Assembly: GCF_003693445.1 (NCBI RefSeq)
Contig: NZ_RFAR01000047.1
Coordinates: 1-33,741 of the forward strand
Direction of reading: 5' to 3'
Length of the DNA stretch: 33,741 bases
Origin: Aquitalea palustris
GTDB taxonomy: Bacteria; Pseudomonadota; Gammaproteobacteria; Burkholderiales; Chromobacteriaceae
The position numbers were made by a program, and so were the translations under genes. Positions within the stretch are counted from its first letter, which is position 1; every line of letters starts with the position of its first letter. Below the pieces are notes generated by a model that searched no databases, was not told where the DNA came from, and worked only from the letters and a program-made list of their open reading frames with translations. Positions 8,895 through 17,810 of the stretch are shown piece after piece.

Positions 8895-10016
8895 CTAGCA
8901 CTTTTTCACCACAACACTGCCGACGGAATAACCGGCACCAAACGAAGAAATGACACCAACATCGCCGCTTTGCAGAGCATCACGGCACAGATGAAAAGCA
9001 ATGATCGAGCCAGCCGAGCTGGTATTGGCATAGCGATCCAGGATCACCGGTGCTTCCTGCTCCTGCGCATCGCGGCCCAGCACGCGGCGGGCAATCAGCT
9101 GGTTCATCGCCAGATTGGCCTGATGCAGCCAGAAACGGCTGACCTGCTGCGGCTGGATGTCCAGGCTTTCCAGATGCTGCACGATGTGCTCACCCACCAT
9201 CGGGCACACTTCCTTGAACACCTTGCGACCCTGCTGCACAAACAGTTTGTCGACCTGACCTATGCCCTGCTCGTCGCAACGATTGAGGAAGCCGAAATTG
9301 TTACGGATATTATTGGAGAACACGGTAGCCAGACGGGTACCGAGGATTTCGAACTGCTCGGCCGCGCTGGCCGACTCGGCAGCTTCCAGCACGATGGCGG
9401 TGCAGGCATCGCCAAAAATGAAATGACTGTCGCGGTCGCGGAAATTAAGGTGAGCCGAGCAGATTTCCGGGCTGACCACCAGCACCGCGCGCGCCTGGCC
9501 GCTCTGGATGGCATTGACCGCGGTCTGGATGCCAAAGGTGGCGGAAGAACACGCCACATTCATATCGAAGGCATAACCCTGCACACCCAGCGCCTGCTGG
9601 ATCTCGATGGACACCGCCGGATAGGGGCGCTGCATATTGGAGCAGGCCACCAACACCATATCGATGTCAGCGGCGCTTCTACCTGCCTTGGCCAGCGCCG
9701 CCGTGGCCGCCGCCACGCCCATTTCGGCCTGGATCGACAACGCGTCGTTGCTGCGTTCCGGCAGGTAGGGCGTCATGCGTGCCGGGTCCAGCACCCCATC
9801 CTTGTTCATCAGGTAGCGCTGTTTGATGCCGGAAGCCTTCTCGATGAACTCGGCACTGGATTCGGCCAGCTCGGTCAGATTGCCGGCGGCGATTTCTGCG
9901 GCATGCTGCTGGTTGTATGCAGCGACATAGTGATTGAAAGCAACAACCAGCTCTTCGTTGCTGACGGCATGCGGCGGGGTAAACAGGCCGGTACCGCTGA
10001 TGACCACTTTCTTCAT
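8895..10016 (-). CDS. Beta-ketoacyl-ACP synthase III (FabH-like)
   Basis: This 373-residue thiolase-fold protein should condense an acyl-CoA with malonyl-ACP to start fatty acid synthesis or a specialised acyl chain. The catalytic triad is visible: Cys in [10 protein letters not shown], His in [11 protein letters not shown], and Asn in [10 protein letters not shown]. The glycine-rich C-terminal [11 protein letters not shown] is also typical. It is about 55 residues longer than housekeeping FabH (317), mainly through an N-terminal insertion between VSNEELV and SGIKQRYL. It stands alone, outside any fab cluster, which suggests a second, specialised KAS III, such as those that accept medium-chain acyl-CoA. 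The ATG at 10016 gives the family N-terminus [15 protein letters not shown]. No clear terminator follows. Confidence 0.88.
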   Translation of the reverse strand: MKKVVISGTGLFTPPHAVSNEELVVAFNHYVAAYNQQHAAEIAAGNLTELAESSAEFIEKASGIKQRYLMNKDGVLDPARMTPYLPERSNDALSIQAEMGVAAATAALAKAGRSAADIDMVLVACSNMQRPYPAVSIEIQQALGVQGYAFDMNVACSSATFGIQTAVNAIQSGQARAVLVVSPEICSAHLNFRDRDSHFIFGDACTAIVLEAAESASAAEQFEILGTRLATVFSNNIRNNFGFLNRCDEQGIGQVDKLFVQQGRKVFKEVCPMVGEHIVQHLESLDIQPQQVSRFWLHQANLAMNQLIARRVLGRDAQEQEAPVILDRYANTSSAGSIIAFHLCRDALQSGDVGVISSFGAGYSVGSVVVKKC

Positions 10017-10279
10017 ATTCCCTGTCTCTCCGACAAAGACGCCACCAGCCACATGCCCCGCCCTTACCACGGCAAGCGGTACGGCAGCAGCGCACAGCAG
10101 GCAGCATCTGTGATTGCACCCATGTAAACGGGCGTTTGCTCGAATGATACACCAAGCCCTGCACAGCCTGTAATTAATGCCCCCGGCTGTTTATAAACCT
10201 AGTAAAATGCTCAACTTTGCTGCACTTGCGTCGCAGGTCTGGGATGCTTTGCAACAGCCATGTACGCATGGATGAATTT

Positions 10280-10304
10280 ATAGTTGACCAAATTAGTCGG
10301 GAAT
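10280..10304 (+). promoter_or_regulatory. Type 1 IscR binding site
   Basis: The 25-base site begins ATAGTTGACC and ends TAGTCGGGAAT. It matches the known type 1 motif (ATASYYGACTRWWWYAGTCRRSTAT) at nearly all fixed positions, including both GAC/GTC half-sites. It overlaps the -35 region of the isc promoter, so holo-IscR bound here should block RNA polymerase and give the classical negative feedback. Confidence 0.85.
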
Positions 10305-10314
10305 TGGGTATAAT
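10284..10314 (+). promoter_or_regulatory. isc operon promoter
   Basis: A perfect TATAAT lies at 10309-10314, about 30 bases before the iscR start codon. The -35 is TTGACC at 10284-10289 with 19-base spacing, or GACCAA at 10286-10291 with 17. Both sit inside the IscR box. Confidence 0.75.
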
Positions 10315-10344
10315 AAGCCCAACCACCCACCGGAGTTTACGATC

Positions 10345-10839
10345 ATGCGTCTCACCACCAAAGGCCGCTTTGCGGTAACCGCCATGCTGGACCTTGCCAT
10401 GCGCGAAGCCAATGGCCCGGTGACACTGGCCGGCATCAGCGAACGCCAGAGCATTTCCCTTTCCTACCTGGAACAACTGTTTGGCAAACTGCGCCGTTCC
10501 GAACTGGTTGACAGCGTACGCGGCCCTGGCGGCGGCTACACCCTGGCCCGCGTCCCGGCCGATATCTCGGTGGCAGACATCATCGCCGCCGTGGATGAGC
10601 CGGTTGACGCCACCCAGTGTGGCGGCCGCGAAAACTGTCATGACAACCACCGCTGCATGACCCACGACTTGTGGACCAACCTGAACGCCACCATTTTCGA
10701 CTACCTGGCCAAGGTCACCCTGGGCAGCCTGGTTGAAAAGCAGCGCGCCAAGGAAGCAGCCGCCAAAGATAGCAATGTAATGCAGGACAAGCGCGAAAGC
10801 AGCCCCCGTGCGGCTGCCTCCGCCTCCAGCGCACTGTAA
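10345..10839 (+). CDS. iscR: Fe-S cluster assembly transcriptional regulator IscR
   Basis: This Rrf2-family regulator of 164 residues binds a [2Fe-2S] cluster and controls Fe-S biogenesis. The N-terminal winged helix spans about residues 1-70 (MRLTTKGRFAVTAMLDLA, then SLSYLEQLFGKLR and RGPGGGY). The three cluster cysteines C92, C98 and C104 and the fourth ligand H107 are at exactly the positions known in E. coli IscR. The tail after residue 135 is Ala/Ser/Lys-rich and probably disordered. GGAG lies nine bases before the ATG. It is the first gene of the operon and represses its own promoter through the overlapping IscR box. Confidence 0.96.
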   Translation: MRLTTKGRFAVTAMLDLAMREANGPVTLAGISERQSISLSYLEQLFGKLRRSELVDSVRGPGGGYTLARVPADISVADIIAAVDEPVDATQCGGRENCHDNHRCMTHDLWTNLNATIFDYLAKVTLGSLVEKQRAKEAAAKDSNVMQDKRESSPRAAASASSAL

Positions 10840-10866
10840 GCGCACCGCATACCCGGAGAATTGATA

Positions 10867-12084
10867 ATGAGTCAGCTCAAGCTTCCCATCTACCTCGACT
10901 ATTCGGCCACTACCCCGGTCGATCCCCGCGTTGCCGCCAAGATGATTCCCTATCTGACCGAGCAGTTCGGCAACCCGGCGTCGCGCAGTCACAGCTTTGG
11001 CTGGACGGCAGAAGAGGCGGTAGAGAATGCGCGGGCAGAAGTGGCCAAGCTCCTGAATGCCGACCCCAAGGAAATCGTCTGGACTTCCGGTGCCACCGAG
11101 TCCGACAACCTGGCCATCAAGGGCGCCGCCCAGTTCTACAAGAGCCGCGGCAAGCACATCATCACCGTCAAGACCGAGCACAAGGCGGTGCTGGATACCT
11201 GTCGCGAGCTGGAACGCCAAGGCTTTGAAGTCACCTATCTGGGCGTGCAGGAAAACGGCCTGATCGACATTGAAGAATTCAAGGCGGCCATCCGTCCGGA
11301 CACCATCCTGGTGTCGGTGATGTACGTCAACAATGAAATCGGCGTGATCCAGGACATTCCGCAGATTGGCGAAATCTGCCGTGAAAAAGGCATCATCTTC
11401 CATGTCGACGCCACCCAGGCGCCGGGCAAGGTAAAGATGGACATGAATGTGCTGAAGGTGGACCTGATGAGCCTGTCGGCCCACAAGGCCTACGGTCCCA
11501 AGGGTATTGGCGCACTGTACGTACGCCGCAAGCCGCGTGTACGCCTGGAAGCCCAGATGCACGGCGGTGGCCATGAGCGCGGTTTCCGCTCTGGCACCCT
11601 GCCCACTCACCAGATCGTCGGCATGGGCGAGGCTTTCCGCCTGGCCCGCGAAGAGATGGACAGCGAGAGCGAACGCATCCGCATGCTGCGCGACCGCCTG
11701 TGGAACGGTATCAAGGACATGGAAGAGGTGTACATCAACGGCGACATCGACCAGCGTGTACCGCACAACCTCAATGTCAGCTTCAACTTCGTCGAAGGCG
11801 AAAGCCTGATCATGGCGATCAAGGACCTGGCCGTTTCCAGTGGTTCGGCCTGTACCTCGGCCTCGCTAGAGCCTTCCTATGTACTGCGCGCACTGGGCCG
11901 TAACGACGAGATGGCACACAGCTCCATCCGTTTCACCCTGGGCCGCTTCACCACCGAAGAAGAAATCGACTTCGCCATTGCGCTGTTGAAAGATAAAATC
12001 GGCAAACTGCGCGAACTGTCCCCGCTGTGGGAGATGTTCAAGGAAGGCGTAGACCTGAATTCGGTACAGTGGGCCGCACACTGA
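10867..12084 (+). CDS. iscS: Cysteine desulfurase IscS
   Basis: This PLP enzyme of 405 residues removes sulfur from L-cysteine as a persulfide for Fe-S clusters, tRNA thiolation and other pathways. The PLP lysine is K207 in [12 protein letters not shown], the PLP-contacting His is in [10 protein letters not shown], and the active-site loop Cys is C329 in [21 protein letters not shown]. All agree with group I IscS (K206 and C328 in E. coli). The ATG at 10867 has GGAG eight bases upstream. A TTG six bases earlier could start the frame but is not needed. The gap to iscR is 27 bases. Confidence 0.97.
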   Translation: MSQLKLPIYLDYSATTPVDPRVAAKMIPYLTEQFGNPASRSHSFGWTAEEAVENARAEVAKLLNADPKEIVWTSGATESDNLAIKGAAQFYKSRGKHIITVKTEHKAVLDTCRELERQGFEVTYLGVQENGLIDIEEFKAAIRPDTILVSVMYVNNEIGVIQDIPQIGEICREKGIIFHVDATQAPGKVKMDMNVLKVDLMSLSAHKAYGPKGIGALYVRRKPRVRLEAQMHGGGHERGFRSGTLPTHQIVGMGEAFRLAREEMDSESERIRMLRDRLWNGIKDMEEVYINGDIDQRVPHNLNVSFNFVEGESLIMAIKDLAVSSGSACTSASLEPSYVLRALGRNDEMAHSSIRFTLGRFTTEEEIDFAIALLKDKIGKLRELSPLWEMFKEGVDLNSVQWAAH

Positions 12085-12148
12085 ACTATCAATGATTTAC
12101 GGGGTGGGCCAGCCAGTTTGGCCGGCCCCGTCAGCAGGAGAGAGAACC

Positions 12149-12532
12149 ATGGCATACAGCGACAAGTTGATGGATCACTACGAGAACCCGCGTAATGTAG
12201 GTTCCTTTGAAAAAGGCGATGACAGCGTGGGCACCGGCATGGTGGGTGCGCCGGCCTGTGGCGACGTGATGAAGCTGCAGATCAAGGTAAACGCTGATGG
12301 CGTGATCGAAGATGCCAAATTCAAGACCTACGGCTGTGGCTCGGCCATTGCCTCGTCGTCCCTGGTCACCGAGTGGGTGAAAGGCAAATCGCTGGACGAA
12401 GCCATGGCCATCAAGAATACCGCCATTGCCGAAGAACTGGCCTTGCCGCCGGTGAAGATTCACTGCTCCATCCTGGCCGAAGACGCCATCAAGGCAGCAG
12501 TCAGCGACTACAAGCAAAAGCACGGCAAGTAA
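12149..12532 (+). CDS. iscU: Fe-S cluster scaffold IscU
   Basis: This 127-residue scaffold assembles [2Fe-2S] clusters from IscS persulfide. Cluster ligands C37, C63 and C106 are present, with D39 and H105 at the known modulating positions. The LPPVK motif at 99-103, recognised by the chaperone HscA, is intact. The ATG at 12149 follows AGGAGAGAG; codons upstream in the same frame are not IscU-like. Confidence 0.97.
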   Translation: MAYSDKLMDHYENPRNVGSFEKGDDSVGTGMVGAPACGDVMKLQIKVNADGVIEDAKFKTYGCGSAIASSSLVTEWVKGKSLDEAMAIKNTAIAEELALPPVKIHCSILAEDAIKAAVSDYKQKHGK

Positions 12533-12542
12533 GGAGCACGAC

Positions 12543-12866
12543 ATGGCTATCACTCTGTCCGCCAGCGCGGCCAACCACGTCAGCCAGTTTCTGGCCAAAC
12601 GCGGCAAGGGCCTGGGCATCCGTCTGGGGGTGAAAACCTCCGGCTGCTCCGGCATGGCCTACAAGCTGGAGTTCGTCGACTCGGCCATCGAGGACGACAT
12701 CACCTTCGAGAGCCATGGCGTCACCGTCTTCACCGATGCCAAGAGCCTGGCCTATCTGGACGGCACCGAACTGGATTACACCAAGGAAGGGCTCAACGAA
12801 GGTTTCAAGTTCAACAACCCCAACGTGAAAAACGAATGTGGTTGTGGCGAAAGCTTCAACGTCTGA
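12543..12866 (+). CDS. iscA: Fe-S cluster assembly protein IscA
   Basis: This A-type carrier of 107 residues delivers clusters, chiefly in [4Fe-4S] maturation. The three conserved cysteines are C35 (TSGCSGMAY) and C99 and C101 (ECGCGESF), at the E. coli positions. The gene starts ten bases after the iscU stop, with AAGGAG before the ATG. It is followed by an 85-base gap with a hairpin before hscB. Confidence 0.97.
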   Translation: MAITLSASAANHVSQFLAKRGKGLGIRLGVKTSGCSGMAYKLEFVDSAIEDDITFESHGVTVFTDAKSLAYLDGTELDYTKEGLNEGFKFNNPNVKNECGCGESFNV

Positions 12867-12894
12867 TTGCGCGCCTTCGCGCCACACTGTCGTG

Positions 12895-12917
12895 GATGGC
12901 CGCCCCTAGCGGCCATC
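12895..12917 (+). other. Intercistronic hairpin between iscA and hscB
   Basis: A perfect nine-base stem, GATGGCCGC / GCGGCCATC, with a CCCTA loop lies 28 bases after the iscA stop. No T tract follows, so it is unlikely to be a full terminator. It may stabilise the upstream iscRSUA message or lower read-through into the chaperone genes. Confidence 0.6.
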
Positions 12918-12951
12918 TGCCAGCCAACCTGCAGTTTCCCAGCCCAAGGCC

Positions 12952-13485
12952 ATGACCACCGAATTCTCCCAGGATTTCTTTCAGCTGTTCGGCCTGTCGC
13001 GCCGCTTCGCGCTGGATAGCCAGCAACTCGAACAATCCTGGCGTGCCGCCGCCGCCGCCGTCCACCCAGACCGTTACGCCAGCAGCCCGGATGCGGAAAA
13101 GCGCATGGCACTGATGCAGGCTACCCACGTCAACGAAGCTTATCAGACGCTGAAAAGCCCACTGCGCCGTGGCCGTTACCTGCTATCGCTGCAGGGTGTG
13201 GATACCCAGGAAGAAACCAATACCAGCATGCCGCTGGATTTCCTGATGGCGCAGATGGAATGGCGCGAAAGCATAGAAGAAGCGCGCGACAGCAGTGATG
13301 TTGACGCACTGGAAGCCCTGTCCTCCCGCCTGCGCAGCGACAAGCGTGCACTGGAAGCCGAACTGGGAAATGCTCTGGATAGCACAGCAGACTTGGACGC
13401 GGCTGCGGTGATGGTGCGAAAATTGCGCTTTCTGGAAAAACTCGATCAGGAGATCGGCGACGCCATCGAAACCCTGCTTGGCTAA
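12952..13485 (+). CDS. hscB: Fe-S co-chaperone HscB
   Basis: This J-domain protein of 177 residues escorts IscU to HscA and stimulates its ATPase. The J-domain spans about residues 8-75 with the essential HPD tripeptide at 38-40 (AVHPDRYA). The C-terminal three-helix bundle that binds IscU follows (LDFLMAQMEWRE onward). The length fits the family (171 in E. coli). Only a weak AAGG precedes the ATG. It lies between iscA and hscA as usual. Confidence 0.96.
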   Translation: MTTEFSQDFFQLFGLSRRFALDSQQLEQSWRAAAAAVHPDRYASSPDAEKRMALMQATHVNEAYQTLKSPLRRGRYLLSLQGVDTQEETNTSMPLDFLMAQMEWRESIEEARDSSDVDALEALSSRLRSDKRALEAELGNALDSTADLDAAAVMVRKLRFLEKLDQEIGDAIETLLG

Positions 13486-13544
13486 GCCGTCACCACTGGC
13501 ACCGCTGATGTTTCTGCTCACGCGACAACAATAAAGATTCCGTC

Positions 13545-15404
13545 ATGGCTCTACTACAAATCGCCGAACCCGGCCTGTCCGCAGCACCACACCAGCACCG
13601 CCTGGCTGTGGGCATTGATCTTGGCACCACCAACTCGCTGGTGGCCACGGTAAGAAGTGGCGCCACCACCGTACTGGCCGACGAGTTTGGCCGTAGCCTG
13701 CTGCCCTCGGTCGTACGCTATCAGGATGGCGGCCAGGTGACGGTGGGCTATGATGCCCAGCGTGAACAGAACCATGACCCGCACAACACCATTACCTCGG
13801 TCAAACGCTTCATGGGACGCGGCCTGTCCGATATCAAGGATGCCGGCAGCCTGCCCTACCGTTTTGTCGATGCCCCCGGCATGGTGCAATTGCACACGGT
13901 GGCCGGGGTAAAAAGCCCGGTTGAGGTATCGGCCGACATCCTGCGTACCCTCGCCCAGCGTGCCGCGGCCACTCTTGGTGGCGAACTGACTGGCGCGGTG
14001 ATTACCGTCCCGGCCTATTTTGACGACGCCCAGCGCCAGGCCACCAAGGATGCCGCCCGGCTCGCCGGCCTCACCGTACTGCGCCTGCTGAACGAACCCA
14101 CCGCTGCCGCCATTGCCTACGGTCTGGACAATGGCGCAGAAGGCACTTACGTGGTGTACGACCTGGGCGGTGGTACTTTTGACATCTCCATCCTCAAACT
14201 CACCCGTGGTGTCTTTGAAGTGCTGTCCACCAGTGGCGATTCCGCCCTGGGCGGCGATGACTTCGACCACCGCGTGTATTGCTGGATTCTGGAGCAAGCC
14301 GACCTGCACGGCCTGTCCGCCCAGGACACCCGCCTGTTGCTCACCCGAGCCCGCGAAGCGAAAGAAGCACTCACCGAGCACAGTGACACCCGCATCACCG
14401 CCATCCTGTCCGATGGCAACGCGGTAGACCTGACGCTGGATCAGGACACCTTCCGCCAGATCACCAAGACCCTGGTCGACAAGACCCTGCTGCCGGTACG
14501 CAAGGCGCTGCGCGATGCCGACATCAGCGCTGGCGACGTCAAGGGTGTGGTGATGGTGGGGGGTGCCACCCGCATGCCGCACATCCAGAAGGCCGTGGCC
14601 GACTTCTTCGGCCAGCCGCCCTTGACCAATCTGGACCCGGACAAGGTGGTTGCCCTCGGTGCGGCCATTCAAGCCAATGTACTGGCCGGCAACAAGGGCG
14701 AGGACGAATGGCTGCTGCTGGACGTGATTCCGCTGTCGCTGGGCATCGAAACCATGGGCGGCCTTACCGAAAAGATCATCCCGCGTAACAGCACCATTCC
14801 GGTGGCCCGTGCCCAGGAATTCACCACTTTCAAGGATGGCCAGACTGCCATGTCCATCCATGTATTGCAGGGCGAGCGTGAGCTGGTGGCCGACTGCCGC
14901 AGCCTGGCGCAATTCGTACTGCGTGGCATTCCGCCCATGGTGGCCGGTGCTGCCCGCATCCGCATCACCTTCCAGGTAGACGCCGACGGCCTGCTGGCGG
15001 TATCTGCCCGCGAAATGACCAGCGGCGTGGAAGCCAGCATCGAAGTGAAACCCTCCTACGGCCTGTCCGACGACGCCATCAGCCAGATGCTGAGCGACTC
15101 GCTGGCCCATGTGCAGGACGACATTGAAGCGCGCAAACTGCGCGAAGCCATTGTCGATGCCGACAGCCTGCGCGATGCCACGCTGGCCGCGCTGCGCATC
15201 GATGGTGACCTGCTCACTGCCGAAGAAACCAGCGCCATCCAGCTGGTATTGCAGCAACTGGAACAAGCCATTGCCAGCCAGACCACCCTGCAAGTCAACC
15301 AGGCCACCCATCGCCTGAACAAGGCCACCGAAGACTTTGCCGCCCGCCGCATGGATCGCAATATCCAGCGCGCACTCAAGGGCCAGAAAATTTCCGAGCT
15401 ATAA
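13545..15404 (+). CDS. hscA: Fe-S protein assembly chaperone HscA
   Basis: This specialised Hsp70 of 619 residues uses ATP to release the cluster from IscU through its LPPVK motif. The ATPase domain carries [12 protein letters not shown] near residue 25, [12 protein letters not shown] (phosphate 2), and [11 protein letters not shown] (adenosine). The linker [18 protein letters not shown] leads into the substrate-binding domain, followed by a helical lid. The length matches E. coli HscA (616). The frame is intact. It starts 59 bases after hscB and is ten bases before fdx. Confidence 0.96.
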   Translation: MALLQIAEPGLSAAPHQHRLAVGIDLGTTNSLVATVRSGATTVLADEFGRSLLPSVVRYQDGGQVTVGYDAQREQNHDPHNTITSVKRFMGRGLSDIKDAGSLPYRFVDAPGMVQLHTVAGVKSPVEVSADILRTLAQRAAATLGGELTGAVITVPAYFDDAQRQATKDAARLAGLTVLRLLNEPTAAAIAYGLDNGAEGTYVVYDLGGGTFDISILKLTRGVFEVLSTSGDSALGGDDFDHRVYCWILEQADLHGLSAQDTRLLLTRAREAKEALTEHSDTRITAILSDGNAVDLTLDQDTFRQITKTLVDKTLLPVRKALRDADISAGDVKGVVMVGGATRMPHIQKAVADFFGQPPLTNLDPDKVVALGAAIQANVLAGNKGEDEWLLLDVIPLSLGIETMGGLTEKIIPRNSTIPVARAQEFTTFKDGQTAMSIHVLQGERELVADCRSLAQFVLRGIPPMVAGAARIRITFQVDADGLLAVSAREMTSGVEASIEVKPSYGLSDDAISQMLSDSLAHVQDDIEARKLREAIVDADSLRDATLAALRIDGDLLTAEETSAIQLVLQQLEQAIASQTTLQVNQATHRLNKATEDFAARRMDRNIQRALKGQKISEL

Positions 15405-15413
15405 GGACCCGCC

Positions 15414-15755
15414 ATGCCACGCCTGATTGTGCTGCCCCACGCCGACCTCTGCCCCGAAGGCGCAGTGATCGACAACGCCGAAACCGGCAAAAACATCTGC
15501 GAGGTGTTGCTGGAACACGATATCGAAATCGAACATGCCTGCGAGCTGTCCTGTGCCTGCACCACCTGCCACTGCATTGTGCGCGAAGGCTTTGATTCGC
15601 TGAATGAAGCAGACGAGCTGGAAGAAGACATGCTGGACAAGGCCTGGGGGCTGGAATCGCAGTCGCGCCTGTCCTGCCAGGCGGTGATCGGTGACGAAGA
15701 CCTGGTGGTGGAAATTCCGCGTTACACCATCAACCACGCCCGCGAACACCATTAA
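15414..15755 (+). CDS. fdx: ISC-system [2Fe-2S] ferredoxin
   Basis: This adrenodoxin-type ferredoxin of 113 residues supplies electrons for cluster assembly on IscU. Ligands C43, C49, C52 and C88 follow the CX5CX2C...C pattern of E. coli Fdx (shifted by one). Two extra Cys, C47 and C54, lie within the cluster loop, and one of these is known in other Fdx proteins. The acidic helix DSLNEADELEEDMLD, which docks IscS, is well kept. AAGGA lies before the ATG. Confidence 0.96.
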   Translation: MPRLIVLPHADLCPEGAVIDNAETGKNICEVLLEHDIEIEHACELSCACTTCHCIVREGFDSLNEADELEEDMLDKAWGLESQSRLSCQAVIGDEDLVVEIPRYTINHAREHH

Positions 15756-15816
15756 GACTTCTTCATCCGCCGGTTTGCCGGGCAGGATGCGCTAGCACAG
15801 AAGAAAGGAGAACAGG

Positions 15817-16011
15817 ATGAAATGGACCGACGTTAACGACATCGCCATCGAGCTGGTGGAGAGCCATCCCGACATCGACCCCAAAACCGTGCGCTTTGTC
15901 GACCTGCACAACTGGGTGATTGCCCTGCCAGACTTCGACGACGACCACAGCCGTGGCGGCGAGCGGGTACTGGAGGCCATCCAGCAAGCCTGGATAGACG
16001 AGGCCGAGTAA
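15817..16011 (+). CDS. iscX: Fe-S assembly protein IscX
   Basis: This small acidic protein of 64 residues binds IscS and tunes its activity according to iron. The sequence begins MKWTDVNDIAIELVE and contains DPKTVRFVDLHNWV, both typical of IscX/YfhJ. AAGGAG lies about six bases before the ATG. It closes the isc operon, as in E. coli. Confidence 0.95.
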   Translation: MKWTDVNDIAIELVESHPDIDPKTVRFVDLHNWVIALPDFDDDHSRGGERVLEAIQQAWIDEAE

Positions 16012-16029
16012 GCCCCCGCTGCTGCACCG

Positions 16030-16060
16030 ACGCCCTGCCCTGCAGGGCGTTGTGCTTTCT
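16030..16060 (+). terminator. Probable isc operon terminator
   Basis: ACGCCCTG at 16030-16037 pairs with CAGGGCGT at 16043-16050, 19 bases after the iscX stop. The downstream tract TGTGCTTTCT is only partly T-rich, so efficiency is uncertain. Confidence 0.6.
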
Positions 16061-16107
16061 GCTGCTTAAAAAACGGGCGATGCTGGCCGGAGCCGACAGG
16101 CTGTTAT

Positions 16108-16125
16108 AAGATTGTTCACAATCTT
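16108..16125. promoter_or_regulatory. 18-base perfect palindrome upstream of the GST gene
   Basis: AAGATTGT-TC-ACAATCTT is a perfect inverted repeat with eight-base arms and a two-base centre, 46 bases before the GST start codon. TTATAA overlaps its left edge. The two-base loop and lack of GC make an RNA hairpin unlikely, so a dimeric repressor or activator site is the better reading. I do not know the cognate protein. Confidence 0.5.
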
Positions 16126-16170
16126 TGCTACTCTCGCCAGCCCCCGCTGCGCGGTCTCGGAGCCTGCCCC

Positions 16171-16815
16171 ATGTTTACCCTGATCATTGGCAACAAGAAT
16201 TTGTCTTCCTGGTCGCTACGCCCCTGGCTGGTGCTGAAAATGCTGAACGAGCCCTTCGAGGAAAAGCATATCGACCTCACCGCCAGCGACTGCAAGACAC
16301 GCATCCTCGCCTGCAACCCTGCCGGCAAGGTGCCGCTGCTGATCGACCAGCAGCTGCGCATCGGTGACAGCCTGGCCATCTGCGAATATCTGGCCGAATG
16401 TTTTCCCGCCGCCGGACTGTGGCCGGATGATGCATCCACCCGCGCTATTGCCCGGGCCGTGGTGGCAGAAATGCATGCCGGCTTTGCCGCCCTGCGCAGC
16501 GAACTGCCGATGAATGTCTGTGGCGACTTCCCGGCCAGCACACCGGGTGCAGCCGCCCAGGCCGACATCGAGCGCATCAGCAGCCTGTGGGAAAGCCTGC
16601 GTCAACAACATCAAGGCAATGGCCCCTTCCTGTTTGGCCAGTTCAGCATCGCCGACGCCTTTTTCGCCCCGGTGGTATGGCGCTTTCATAGCTACCATGT
16701 GGCACTGGATGGCCATGCTGCCGCCTACGCCACCCACATGCGCCAGCTCCCTGCCATGCAGGAATGGCTGGCCGCCGCGCAACAGGAAGAACAGGCGTCC
16801 GCCTCCAGCAAATAA
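16171..16815 (+). CDS. Glutathione S-transferase family protein
   Basis: This cytosolic GST of 214 residues has an N-terminal thioredoxin-like domain (about 1-80) and a C-terminal all-helical domain. Visible are the N-terminal NKNLSSWSLRPWL, with a Ser at the position of the catalytic Ser/Cys, the cis-Pro loop GKVPLL, and the glutathione-gripping GDSLAICEYL. The C-terminal domain holds the FSIADAFFAPV N-capping box. GGAG lies eight bases before the ATG. The SSWSLRPW pattern is shared by a broad clade of bacterial GSTs of unknown substrate. It is monocistronic between the isc terminator and its own strong terminator. Confidence 0.9.
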   Translation: MFTLIIGNKNLSSWSLRPWLVLKMLNEPFEEKHIDLTASDCKTRILACNPAGKVPLLIDQQLRIGDSLAICEYLAECFPAAGLWPDDASTRAIARAVVAEMHAGFAALRSELPMNVCGDFPASTPGAAAQADIERISSLWESLRQQHQGNGPFLFGQFSIADAFFAPVVWRFHSYHVALDGHAAAYATHMRQLPAMQEWLAAAQQEEQASASSK

Positions 16816-16837
16816 ATACCGCAATCCTGATGGAACA

Positions 16838-16872
16838 ACGCGCCATAACTCATTAAAATGGCGCGTTTTTTT
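16838..16872 (+). terminator. Strong rho-independent terminator after the GST gene
   Basis: ACGCGCCAT at 16838-16846 pairs perfectly with ATGGCGCGT at 16858-16866, followed by seven T. It ends only 29 bases before the udk start codon. Confidence 0.92.
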
Positions 16873-16901
16873 ATGCGTTATTGCGTCAAGAGGCTTACAG
16901 C

Positions 16902-17519
16902 ATGACTACCCCGTTCATTATCGGCGTTGCCGGCGGCAGCGGCAGCGGCAAGACCACGGTAACCGCCAAGGTGCTGGAAACCATCGGTCCCGACATGGCG
17001 GCCGTCATCGTGCAGGACTATTACTACCGGGATCAGGCCCACCTGACCTTCGAGCAGCGCCTCGCCACCAATTACGACCACCCGCATGCCTTCGACTGGC
17101 CCTTGCTGATCGAACATATCGAAGAGCTGCTAGCCGGCCGGCCCATCGACATGCCGGTCTACGATTTCACCCACCACACCCGTGCGACAGAAACCATTAC
17201 GGTAAAGCCCGCGCCGGTCATCGTCATCGAGGGGCTGTTTCCGCTATACGATGCCGCGCTGCGCGACATGATGTCGCTGAAGATTTTTGTGGATACCGAC
17301 CCGGACGTGCGCTTCATCCGCCGTCTGCAACGCGATATCCGCGAACGCGGCCGCAGCGCCGACCATGTGATCGAACACTACCTGGCCACCGTGCGTCCCA
17401 TGCACAACCAGTTCATTGAGCCGACCAAACGCTTTGCCGACGTGATCCTGCCGCATGGTGCCAACGATCCGGCGGTGGACATCATCACCACCAAGGTCGC
17501 CAGCCTGATCAGCAACTGA
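16902..17519 (+). CDS. udk: Uridine kinase
   Basis: This salvage enzyme phosphorylates uridine and cytidine to UMP and CMP, usually with GTP or ATP. The 205-residue protein has the Walker A GVAGGSGSGKT at residues 8-18, then DYYYRDQ, the YDHPHAFDW substrate motif, YDFTHHTR, VIVIEGLFPLY, and the lid Arg cluster RFIRRLQRDIRERGRS. The ATG at 16902 gives the standard N-terminus; a TTG 21 bases upstream is less likely. AGAGG lies ten bases before the ATG. Confidence 0.95.
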   Translation: MTTPFIIGVAGGSGSGKTTVTAKVLETIGPDMAAVIVQDYYYRDQAHLTFEQRLATNYDHPHAFDWPLLIEHIEELLAGRPIDMPVYDFTHHTRATETITVKPAPVIVIEGLFPLYDAALRDMMSLKIFVDTDPDVRFIRRLQRDIRERGRSADHVIEHYLATVRPMHNQFIEPTKRFADVILPHGANDPAVDIITTKVASLISN

Positions 17520-17535
17520 GACCGCTCGGCCTCCA

Positions 17536-17570
17536 GGCGGGCTGCCCGCGCAGCCCGTCGCCATCTTTTC
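17536..17570 (+). terminator. Terminator after udk
   Basis: CGGGCTGC at 17538-17545 pairs with GCAGCCCG at 17550-17557 across a CCGC loop, with two further pairs at the base. TTTT at 17566-17569 follows after a short spacer. It begins 17 bases after the udk stop codon. Confidence 0.72.
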
Positions 17571-17810
17571 TCCCCCTCTTGCTGCAACTGCCGGCCAATA
17601 ACAGGCGGACAGCTGCGTCATTTCCGCGGCTAGCAGTGGCTGCGAGCCGCGCGTGACTGATGCTGTCCCCCTGCCACGATGCTGGCCTGCCCAAACCTGA
17701 CAGCAAAATTGCCTCGTCTTTCCGCTGACTTAGCACTTTCCTCTACTACGCCCGCCGCTTTCTCCCCTGACAAGCAGCTGCCACACCTGCCGTGAAGAGC
17801 GGCACGGTAC

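Larger units (their letters stand above)
10017..10344. other. Divergent intergenic region between the FabH-like gene and iscR
   Basis: These 328 bases hold no gene. The right end carries the isc promoter and IscR box, listed separately. A small dyad, ACAGCC (10163-10168) with GGCTGT (10185-10190), precedes an AT-rich TTTATAAA. The promoter of the FabH-like gene must lie in the left part, but I could not assign it. Confidence 0.5.

Noticed and set aside
7047-10127. A very long plus-strand open frame opposite dppA and the FabH-like gene
   Set aside because: It is antisense to two well-recognised genes; its translation is rich in His, Gln and Arg with no family resemblance. Long antisense frames are common in GC-rich DNA with strong codon bias.
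10174-11766. Minus-strand open frame across iscR and iscS
   Set aside because: It runs opposite two conserved genes and the isc promoter and shows no protein family.
13554-15311. Long minus-strand open frame opposite hscA
   Set aside because: It is a shadow of hscA codon bias; hscA itself is complete and syntenic.
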